Below are positions 1 through 4,389 of a DNA stretch of 7,244 bases, in pieces. The translations under genes were made by a program, and so were the position numbers. How positions within the stretch are numbered: position 1 is the first letter of the stretch; each line of letters starts with the position of its first letter. The notes beneath the pieces are model-generated. The model did not search any database, had not been told where the DNA came from, and saw only the letters and a program-made list of their open reading frames with translations. The DNA comes from Alphaproteobacteria bacterium. GTDB taxonomy: Bacteria > Pseudomonadota > Alphaproteobacteria > Rhodospirillales > Rhodospirillaceae. The stretch spans positions 1-7,244 of the forward strand of contig QKGW01000306.1 of assembly GCA_003250275.1 (NCBI GenBank). Reading direction: 5' to 3'.

Positions 1-112
1 CGAACTGGATGCCGGGCTTGCCGAGCATCTCCTGCGCCTCGGCGACGCTGATGGTCTTGATCCGCGCCCGCGCGTCCGCGACGAGCTGCATACAACCGCG
101 CTTCAGGGGCAT
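1..112 (-). CDS. Rhodanese-like domain protein, N-terminal fragment (runs off the left edge)
   Basis: The first 37 codons are visible, beginning MPLKRGCMQLVADARARI and continuing with KTISVAEAQEMLGKPGIQF. The pattern of a short basic leader, a helix, then 'xTISVxEAxxMLG...xxFVDLR' is the start of single-domain rhodanese (sulfurtransferase-fold) proteins common in alphaproteobacteria; this is recalled from the family, and the catalytic Cys loop lies outside the window, so enzymatic activity cannot be judged. The start is secure: on the minus strand AGGAGGA (117-123) lies 4 nt before the ATG, a near-perfect ribosome binding site. The gene is 111 bp downstream of the acetyltransferase gene on the same strand, separated by a strong hairpin (174-195), so it may have its own promoter. 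Alternative: another protein opening with the same leader. Confidence 0.75.
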   Translation of the reverse strand, partial: MPLKRGCMQLVADARARIKTISVAEAQEMLGKPGIQF

Positions 113-173
113 GTCGTCCTCCTCGTTGTGCCGGTGTGATCCCTTCCCGTCCTCCGAGCCTAGCACGAATAGC

Positions 174-195
174 GGGTGCGCGAACCCGCGCACCC
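174..195 (-). terminator. Perfect 9-bp hairpin between GNAT and rhodanese genes, possible terminator without U-tract
   Basis: GGGTGCGCG (174-182), loop AACC (183-186), CGCGCACCC (187-195) form a perfect 9-bp stem 29 nt beyond the acetyltransferase stop codon. On the minus strand it is followed by GCTATTCG, not a run of T, so it is not a canonical intrinsic terminator. It could attenuate transcription, protect the mRNA 3' end, or assist Rho. Confidence 0.35.
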
Positions 196-223
196 TCCCC
201 GAAACCGTGAACCCGGCGACGTT

Positions 224-691
224 TCAGAGCCGTTTGCCGAGCGGGATGGTGACGTGGGGGTCGTCGCCGGGGCCGTCGGCCCGGGCGTAGCCGTGGGCGA
301 GGTAGAAGGTTTCGCCGGTGATCGACGACGGCACCGCGAGGAATCGGTAGCCGTGGGCGTGGGCGATGCGTTCGACGGTTTCGAGGAGGCGCGAGCCGAT
401 GCCCTCGCCGTGGCGGTCGGGGCGGATGTAGAGACTGCGCAGCGCGGCGCCCGAGCTGGTTTCCTCCAGCCCGGCGGTGCCGACGACCTCGCCGCCGCGC
501 TCGGCGACGAATACCGTGCGCGCGGCGAGCCGCGCCCGCACCCCCGCCGGGTCGGCCCCGGCGACGAATTCGGCGATCGCGTCGATCGGGTAGTCGGCGG
601 CGTTGACTTCGATCAGCGCGCGCACGATCACCGCGCTGATCGCTTCCGCGTCCGCGTCCGTCGCCCGGCGGATGATGAGATCCTCGGCCAT
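224..691 (-). CDS. GNAT-family N-acetyltransferase, substrate unknown
   Basis: A 155-residue single-domain protein of the GCN5-related N-acetyltransferase family, which transfers an acetyl group from acetyl-CoA to an amine. The beta4 strand and acetyl-CoA pyrophosphate loop are visible as LRSLYIRPDRHGEGIGSRLL (residues 84-103); the usual Q/R-x-x-G-x-G/A signature is present with His94 in the first position (HGEGIG). The C-terminal FYLAHGY (129-135) is the typical alpha4/beta6 segment before the catalytic region. The N-terminus (IIRRATDADAEAISAVI) is the standard strand-helix opening. The ATG at 691 has GGAGGGAA (694-701) just upstream, which settles the start. It follows the pycB-like gene on the same strand, but an intrinsic terminator lies between them, so it is probably mainly transcribed on its own. 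Substrate cannot be deduced. Confidence 0.9.
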   Translation of the reverse strand: MAEDLIIRRATDADAEAISAVIVRALIEVNAADYPIDAIAEFVAGADPAGVRARLAARTVFVAERGGEVVGTAGLEETSSGAALRSLYIRPDRHGEGIGSRLLETVERIAHAHGYRFLAVPSSITGETFYLAHGYARADGPGDDPHVTIPLGKRL

Positions 692-718
692 CGTTCCCTC
701 CGCCGCTAGGATATCATG

Positions 719-747
719 AAAATCGGCCGGAGCGTCGGCTCCGGCCG
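719..747 (-). terminator. Intrinsic terminator of the pycB-like gene
   Basis: Stem CGGCCGGAGC (724-733) with GCTCCGGCCG (738-747), loop of 4 nt (734-737): a perfect 10-bp, very GC-rich hairpin starting 26 nt beyond the stop codon of the carboxyltransferase gene. On the minus strand it is followed by ATTTTC, a short U-tract. It ends 28 nt before the start codon of the acetyltransferase gene, so that gene's leader begins inside or just after the terminator. Confidence 0.75.
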
Positions 748-773
748 TTTGGTTCGCGGCGCTGCGGCAGACC

Positions 774-2408
774 TCAGTCGAAGGTCATCAGCACCTGGTT
801 TTCCTTCACACCCTCGCCCTTCTGCGCGGTGATCGCGCGGATCGTGCCGGCGACCGGCGTGGTGATCGTGGTTTCCATCTTCATCGCCTCGACCACCGCG
901 ACCACGGTGTTCTGCTGCACCACGTCGCCGGGCTTGACGTTGATCCGCACCAGCACGCCGGTGATCGGGCTGCGGCAGACCTTGGCCTCGTCGACCTCGG
1001 CCACGATCGGCGCAGCGACGGTGGTCTTGACCGGGTCCTTGCCGAGACGCTTCGGCCCCTCGGCGCGGCTCTTGAAGAAGTTGGGCGCGACCTGCGGGAA
1101 CATCGCGTAGGTGAGCACGTCCTCGTCGGAGCCGTTGAAGCCTTCCTGGGTCGTCGCGTGATTGCGCAGGTGCAACCACTCGGGCTTGAGCAAGTCGGCG
1201 GGGCGCTCGGTGATCACCGGCTTCTTCGCCTGCTCCTTGGCGCGCGCGAGGACGACGTGGTCCTTCGGCCCGAGCGTCGCGCCGTAGTAGCCGAGCATCA
1301 GGTTGACGAACTCGGTGGTCAGCACCTTGTAGCGGCCCATCAGCACGTTGAACACCGCCTGGGTGCCGACGATCTGCGACGACGGCGTGACCAGCGGCGG
1401 GAAGCCGCAGTCGGCGCGCACCTGCGGCACCTCGGCGAGCACCTCCGCGAGGCGGTGCGAGGCGTTCTGGCCCTTGAGCTGGCTTTCGAGGTTCGAGATC
1501 ATCCCGCCGGGGATCTGGCTGGTGAAGATCTCGGTGTCGACGCCGGTGAACTCGCCCATGAACTCCTTGTAGCGCGGCCGCACCGAGGCGAAGTGCTTCT
1601 TCACCTTGAGCAACCGGTTCATGTCGAGGCGGGTCTGGTAGCCGGTGGCTTCGAGCATCTCGACCAGCGCCTCGGTCGGGTTGTGGCCGGAACCGAGCGA
1701 GAGCGAGCTGATCGCGGTGTCGACGATGTCCACCCCGGCCTCGATCGCCTTCATCAGCGACACCATGGTGACGCCGGTGGTCGAGTGCACATGAAGGTGC
1801 ACCGGCATTTCCTCGCCGCACGCCGCCTTGATGCCGCGCACCAGGTCGTACGCCGCCTGGGGCTTGAGCAGCGCCGCCATATCCTTGATCGCGATCGAGT
1901 CCGCGCCCATCGACTTGAGCTCGCGCGACATCTCGACGAACGCCGGAATGGTGTGGACCGGGCTGACGGTGTAGCAGATCGTGCCCTGCGCGTGCTTGCC
2001 GGTGGCCTTCACCGCGGTCATCGCGGTTTCGAGGTTGCGGAGGTCGTTGAGCGCGTCGAACACGCGGAACACGTCCATGCCGTTCTCGGCCGCCTTGTCG
2101 ACGAAGCGGCGCACCACTTCGTCTTCATAATGGCGGTAGCCGAGCAGGTTCTGACCGCGCAGCAGCATCTGCAGCGGGGTCTTCGGCATCAGCTTCTTGA
2201 AGGTGCGCAGGCGCTCCCACGGATCCTCGTTGAGGAAGCGGATGCAGGCGTCGTAGGTCGCGCCGCCCCAGCATTCGAGGGACCAGTACCCGGCGTTGTC
2301 GAGATCCTCGCAGGCGGGGATCATATCCTCCATCGCCATGCGGGTGGCGAGGAGACTCTGGTGCGCATCGCGCAGGATCACGTCCGTGACTTCGATAACC
2401 CGTGTCAT
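774..2408 (-). CDS. pycB: Biotin-dependent carboxyltransferase subunit (pyruvate carboxylase subunit B / oxaloacetate decarboxylase alpha type)
   Basis: A 544-residue protein joining a carboxyltransferase TIM barrel to a C-terminal biotinyl domain. Visible landmarks: metal-ligand Asp14 in LRDAHQS; ECWGGAT (45-51); EDPWERLR (61-68); MLLRGQNLLGYR (81-92); Lys175 in IKDMAALL, the position carboxylated in pyruvate carboxylase and transcarboxylase 5S; metal-binding H206xH208 in LHVHSTTG; and the biotinylation motif EAMKM with Lys510. The family moves CO2 between carboxybiotin and pyruvate/oxaloacetate. The biotin carboxylase partner (PycA/AccC) and the OadB/OadG membrane subunits are not in this window, so whether it carboxylates pyruvate or decarboxylates oxaloacetate is undecided. 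An ATG five codons upstream (2423) is possible, but the chosen one begins the conserved TRVIEVTDVxLRDAHQS and has a purine-rich GGATGGAAAG just before it. Monocistronic by appearance: own promoter region and own terminator. Confidence 0.88.
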   Translation of the reverse strand: MTRVIEVTDVILRDAHQSLLATRMAMEDMIPACEDLDNAGYWSLECWGGATYDACIRFLNEDPWERLRTFKKLMPKTPLQMLLRGQNLLGYRHYEDEVVRRFVDKAAENGMDVFRVFDALNDLRNLETAMTAVKATGKHAQGTICYTVSPVHTIPAFVEMSRELKSMGADSIAIKDMAALLKPQAAYDLVRGIKAACGEEMPVHLHVHSTTGVTMVSLMKAIEAGVDIVDTAISSLSLGSGHNPTEALVEMLEATGYQTRLDMNRLLKVKKHFASVRPRYKEFMGEFTGVDTEIFTSQIPGGMISNLESQLKGQNASHRLAEVLAEVPQVRADCGFPPLVTPSSQIVGTQAVFNVLMGRYKVLTTEFVNLMLGYYGATLGPKDHVVLARAKEQAKKPVITERPADLLKPEWLHLRNHATTQEGFNGSDEDVLTYAMFPQVAPNFFKSRAEGPKRLGKDPVKTTVAAPIVAEVDEAKVCRSPITGVLVRINVKPGDVVQQNTVVAVVEAMKMETTITTPVAGTIRAITAQKGEGVKENQVLMTFD

Positions 2409-2484
2409 TGCTTTCCATCCCATTGCGGACCGGCTTTATGTGCCACCGGGGGGATCGAATGCAACCGTCGAAGCCCGTTGACCG

Positions 2485-2493
2485 ACTATATCA
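2485..2493 (-). promoter_or_regulatory. Candidate extended -10 promoter for the pycB-like gene
   Basis: On the minus strand TGATATAGT reads as an extended -10 element (TGn followed by TATAGT, one mismatch from TATAAT). There is no good -35 hexamer at 16-18 bp, which fits an extended -10 promoter or one needing an activator. Predicted transcription start near 2478, giving a leader of about 70 nt. Inferred from sequence only. Confidence 0.4.
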
Positions 2494-2508
2494 GAAAAGC
2501 TCTCCACC

Positions 2509-2526
2509 GTGACGCGGAAGCGTCAC
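2509..2526. promoter_or_regulatory. 18-bp palindrome, likely operator in the divergent promoter region
   Basis: GTGACGC (2509-2515), GGAA spacer, GCGTCAC (2520-2526): perfect 7-bp arms. Relative to the candidate minus-strand promoter the centre falls near -40, where it would overlap the -35 region, suiting a class-II activator or a repressor of the pycB-like gene. It could also influence the divergent SDR-folB unit. The arms do not match the CRP/FNR spacing (GTGA-N6-TCAC), as the spacing here is 10. Regulator unknown. Confidence 0.4.
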
Positions 2527-2585
2527 AAAACCCTATACACTCTGGGTGAATCGGCTATACCGAAAACGCAAACCTACCCCAATTA

Positions 2586-2614
2586 TTGACACACATGCCC
2601 GACCGCCCGAGAGT
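2586..2614 (+). promoter_or_regulatory. Weak promoter candidate for the SDR-folB unit
   Basis: A perfect -35 hexamer TTGACA (2586-2591) stands 55 bp before the SDR start codon. At 17-bp spacing the -10 position is GAGAGT (2609-2614), only 3 of 6 matches, so the call rests mainly on the -35 and on its location. Confidence 0.25.
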
Positions 2615-2646
2615 CGGAAAACGCTCGCCGCACACGGAGTCTCCCG

Positions 2647-3426
2647 ATGCTCGCACCCGATCCTGCGATCCCGCGCGCCGCCCTCGTCACCGGCGGGGCG
2701 AAACGCCTCGGCCGCGCGATGGTCGAGACCCTCGCCGCCGACGGCTGGGCGGTGGCGATCCACTGCCACGCCTCCACCGCCGAGGCCGACGCCCTCGCCG
2801 CGGAGATCCGCGCGCGCGGCGGCCGCGCGGCAGTCCTCGCCTGCGACCTCGCCGACGAAACCGCCACCGCGCAGCTCGTCGGCCGCGCCCAGGCCGAACT
2901 CGGGCCGATCGGCTGCCTCGTCAACAACGCCTCGATCTTCGAGATGGACAGCCCCGCCACCGGCGACCGCGCGAGCTGGGACCGCCACGTCGAGCCGAAC
3001 CTGCGCGCGCCGCTGGTGCTGTCGCAGGCGTTCGCCAAAGCGTTGCCCGGCGAGTCGCACGGGGTGATCGTCAACATGCTCGATCAGCGGGTGTGGAATC
3101 TCACGCCGTACTTCATGAGCTACACTCTCACCAAAAGCGGCCTCTGGACCCTCACCCAGACCCTCGCCCTCGCCCTCGCACCGCGCATCCGCGTGGTCGG
3201 CATCGGCCCCGGACCGACCCTACCGTCGCCGCGCCAGAGCGACGCGGATTTCGCCCGCCAATGCCGCCAGACGCCGTTGCGCCACGGCCCCGCCCTCGAA
3301 GAAATCGCCCTTACGCTGCGGTTTCTCCTTGCGGCGCGGTCGATCACGGGTCAAATGATAGCTCTCGACGGGGGGCAGCACCTCGGCTGGGCGCAGGAAA
3401 GCGCCGCCGCGCCGCTTTCCGAGTAG
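2647..3426 (+). CDS. Pteridine reductase-like (PTR1/FolM-type) short-chain dehydrogenase/reductase
   Basis: A 259-residue classical-length SDR with an N-terminal Rossmann fold. It carries the TGGAKRLG loop (15-22), the TGxxx(R/K)xG variant seen in NADPH-dependent pteridine reductases, and HCHAS (39-43), like the HYHRS that selects NADPH in Leishmania PTR1. Further landmarks are LVNNASIFE (91-99) and the catalytic YTLTK (Tyr159, Lys163). The position usually held by the catalytic Ser, 13 residues before Tyr, is Asp146 (NMLDQ), matching the Asp-Tyr-Lys arrangement I recall for PTR1 and E. coli FolM. The following gene is folB, 46 nt downstream on the same strand. A role in reducing dihydropterin or dihydrofolate (tetrahydrofolate or tetrahydromonapterin supply) is therefore the best inference. 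The start has GGAG (2636-2639) 7 nt before the ATG. Alternative: an SDR with another substrate that is only co-transcribed. Confidence 0.85.
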   Translation: MLAPDPAIPRAALVTGGAKRLGRAMVETLAADGWAVAIHCHASTAEADALAAEIRARGGRAAVLACDLADETATAQLVGRAQAELGPIGCLVNNASIFEMDSPATGDRASWDRHVEPNLRAPLVLSQAFAKALPGESHGVIVNMLDQRVWNLTPYFMSYTLTKSGLWTLTQTLALALAPRIRVVGIGPGPTLPSPRQSDADFARQCRQTPLRHGPALEEIALTLRFLLAARSITGQMIALDGGQHLGWAQESAAAPLSE

Positions 3427-3472
3427 GCATCCCGAACGTGCGACCCGCAAGGCGCGGGCGCTTGGAGATCCC

Positions 3473-3898
3473 TTGAACCACCGTACCTCGAACGTCGTTC
3501 AACCGCTGCGCATCGCCGACGCGAACAAAGCGCTCCGCCATGTGTTCGTGCGCGACCTCGTGCTCCTCGGCCGGGTCGGCATCTACGACGCCGAAAAGGC
3601 CGCGCCGCAGCGCGTCCGCATCAACCTCGACCTCGCCGTGCGCGAGGACGCGAAGCCGATCGGTGACGACTACGCCAAGGTGGTCTGCTACGAGCAGATC
3701 GTCACCAAGGTGCGCGGCATCGTCGAGGATGGCCACGTCAACCTCGTCGAGACCCTCGCCGAACGCCTCGCCGGCATCTGCCTGCAGGACCCCCGCGTGC
3801 GCTCCGCGCGGGTGCGGGTGGAAAAGCTCGACGTGTTCGCCGACGCGGTGTCGGTGGGCGTGGAAATCGAACGCGAAAGCCCGTTCGAAGAGCTCTGA
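3473..3898 (+). CDS. folB: Dihydroneopterin aldolase
   Basis: A 141-residue protein of the FolB/FolX fold. FolB splits 7,8-dihydroneopterin into 6-hydroxymethyl-7,8-dihydropterin and glycolaldehyde in cytoplasmic folate synthesis. Core features: HVFVRDLVLLGRVGIYDAEK (23-42) with Glu41 where the family has its pterin-contacting Glu; QRVRINLDLAV (46-56); NLVETLAERLA (90-100) with conserved Glu93; and VRVEKLDVFADA (114-125) with the catalytic Lys118. The roughly 20-residue leader containing LRIADA before the core is typical of alphaproteobacterial members as I recall them. The start is a TTG (3473) preceded by TTGGAG with 5-nt spacing; no in-frame ATG exists before the core, so the rare start is well supported. 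Probably co-transcribed with the upstream reductase gene. FolX (epimerase) function is a less likely alternative. Confidence 0.93.
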   Translation: MNHRTSNVVQPLRIADANKALRHVFVRDLVLLGRVGIYDAEKAAPQRVRINLDLAVREDAKPIGDDYAKVVCYEQIVTKVRGIVEDGHVNLVETLAERLAGICLQDPRVRSARVRVEKLDVFADAVSVGVEIERESPFEEL

Positions 3899-3924
3899 GC
3901 GAGTCGCTTGCGCGGCCGCGCCGC

Positions 3925-3949
3925 CGGTTCCGCGAATATGGCGGAATCG
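3925..3949 (+). terminator. Possible weak terminator hairpin after folB
   Basis: CGGTTCCGC (3925-3933), 7-nt loop, GCGGAATCG (3941-3949): a 9-bp stem with one G-T pair, starting 26 nt after the folB stop. No U-tract follows (TGAAG), so termination is doubtful. A GANTC site (3944-3948) lies in the right arm. Confidence 0.3.
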
Positions 3950-4012
3950 TGAAGCCGCGAAGTACCCAATTTCTGCATGTCACACTCGGGCTTACACCCG
4001 GCGCGGGGCCGC

Positions 4013-4027
4013 ACGCCGAATCGGCGT
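4013..4027. repeat. 15-bp palindrome centred on a GANTC site
   Basis: ACGCCGA-A-TCGGCGT: perfect 7-bp arms around one central base, containing GAATC (4018-4022). It ends 5 bp before the first DnaA box. A protein-binding site is more likely than a hairpin, because the hairpin version keeps only 5 bp of stem around a 5-nt loop. Confidence 0.5.
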
Positions 4028-4032
4028 CCGAC

Positions 4033-4041
4033 TTTTGCACA
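4033..4041 (+). promoter_or_regulatory. DnaA box (TTTTGCACA)
   Basis: Exact match to the relaxed DnaA-box consensus TTWTNCACA. It lies 85 bp to the left of the AT-rich segment and has the same orientation as the box at 4236. Confidence 0.55.
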
Positions 4042-4125
4042 ACCTGTGACACCGAACACACACCCCTTCGAGTCTCACCGCAAATTCGCCCCTGGTTTCG
4101 ATCTTTTTCGTATTGACAGGCCCAC

Positions 4126-4167
4126 TAGATAGTAAAATCAACAAGTTAGCATATATGCCTGATTTTT
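4126..4167. other. AT-rich segment, possible DNA-unwinding element
   Basis: Only 11 of 42 bases are G or C, whereas the neighbouring genes are visibly about two-thirds or more G/C. It contains TAAAATCAA, the perfect 10-bp palindrome GCATATATGC (4149-4158) and TGATTTTT. It sits between the DnaA boxes, as expected for an unwinding element. It could also be a promoter region; see the rejected TTGACA/TAAAAT pair. Confidence 0.4.
4136..4148 (+). promoter_or_regulatory. IHF binding site (exact consensus)
   Basis: AATCAACAAGTTA matches WATCAANNNNTTR at every position. IHF bends DNA sharply and, in E. coli and Caulobacter origins, helps bring DnaA boxes to the unwinding region. The motif is AT-rich, so chance occurrence inside an AT-rich segment must be allowed for. 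Confidence 0.5.
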
Positions 4168-4235
4168 GGGCAAAGGCGTCCCGACCCAAGGAAAGCCTTG
4201 GCGCAGGACCTCTCCCCCACAGATTACCAACAGAG

Positions 4236-4258
4236 TTATCCACACCTTTCGTGGACAA
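4236..4258. promoter_or_regulatory. Convergent DnaA box pair (one consensus, one degenerate)
   Basis: TTATCCACA (4236-4244) is the strict DnaA-box consensus on the plus strand. Facing it, 4250-4258 reads TTGTCCACG on the minus strand, two mismatches from TTWTNCACA but close to the TTGTCCACA form used in GC-rich genomes. Together they form an inverted repeat, TTRTCCAC-N7-GTGGACAA (4236-4258). A further minus-strand GGATACACA (4291-4299) has two mismatches. Confidence 0.6.
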
Positions 4259-4304
4259 GGTTTCCGCCCGTCACAATCCGTGAAATCGCCTGTGTATCCC
4301 GCGA

Positions 4305-4331
4305 GTCACAGGACCGTCACCCGGATGTCAC
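4305..4331 (+). repeat. Three GTCAC direct repeats phased at 11 bp upstream of uvrC
   Basis: GTCAC occurs at 4305, 4316 and 4327, exactly 11 bp apart and so on one face of the helix, with a fourth copy at 4270 (35 bp before). Tandem half-sites at 11-bp pitch are how OmpR/PhoB-family response regulators bind (the Pho box repeats CTGTCAT at 11 bp). Short iterons of this kind also occur in replication origins. The uvrC start codon is 59 bp beyond the last copy. No regulator can be named. Confidence 0.45.
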
Positions 4332-4389
4332 GGATTCGTAGACTCGTCCCGCCCTTGCATCCCGACGCGGCATTCGACACCTTTCCCCC

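Larger units (their letters stand above)
3899..4389. other. 491-bp non-coding region, candidate replication origin or DnaA/CcrM-responsive control region
   Basis: No convincing gene is found on either strand. The stretch holds an unusual concentration of sites: DnaA-box matches at 4033-4041 and 4236-4244, a degenerate box facing the second at 4250-4258, a 42-bp AT-rich segment (4126-4167) in otherwise very GC-rich DNA, an exact IHF consensus (4136-4148), and GANTC sites at 3901, 3944, 4018, 4070, 4303, 4333 and 4341. Near uvrC are 11-bp-phased GTCAC repeats. DnaA boxes flanking an AT-rich segment with an IHF site is how bacterial oriC regions are built. Against this: only two boxes are exact, no CtrA site (TTAA-N7-TTAA) is seen, and none of the genes I associate with alphaproteobacterial origins (dnaA, parAB, hemE, gidA) are present. 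A DnaA-controlled promoter for uvrC is the main alternative. Confidence 0.45.

Noticed and set aside
176..709. Plus-strand frame opposite the GNAT gene
   Set aside because: No ribosome binding site or domain; the minus-strand GNAT has both.
2509..2526. CRP/FNR site in the divergent promoter region
   Set aside because: The half-sites GTGA and TCAC are separated by 10 bp, not 6, so the palindrome does not fit that family.
1158..2549. Open frame of 463 codons on the plus strand opposite the pycB-like gene
   Set aside because: His/Arg/Glu-rich shadow with no recognisable domain; the minus strand encodes a complete conserved enzyme.
4113..4138. TTGACA (4113-4118) with TAAAAT (4133-4138) as a promoter reading toward uvrC
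   Set aside because: The spacer is 14 bp, too short for a normal sigma-70-type promoter, and no acceptable -10 exists at 16-18 bp. The two hexamers are more likely part of the AT-rich segment.
4186..4201. CCAAGG-AAAG-CCTTGG hairpin as part of a small RNA gene
   Set aside because: A 6-bp stem alone, with no convincing promoter or terminator around it and no match to a known RNA family that I recognise.
3899..4389. LexA/SOS box upstream of uvrC
   Set aside because: No GTTC-N7-GTTC or GAAC-N7-GTTC arrangement was found; the single GTTC (3927) and GAAC (4054) are far apart.
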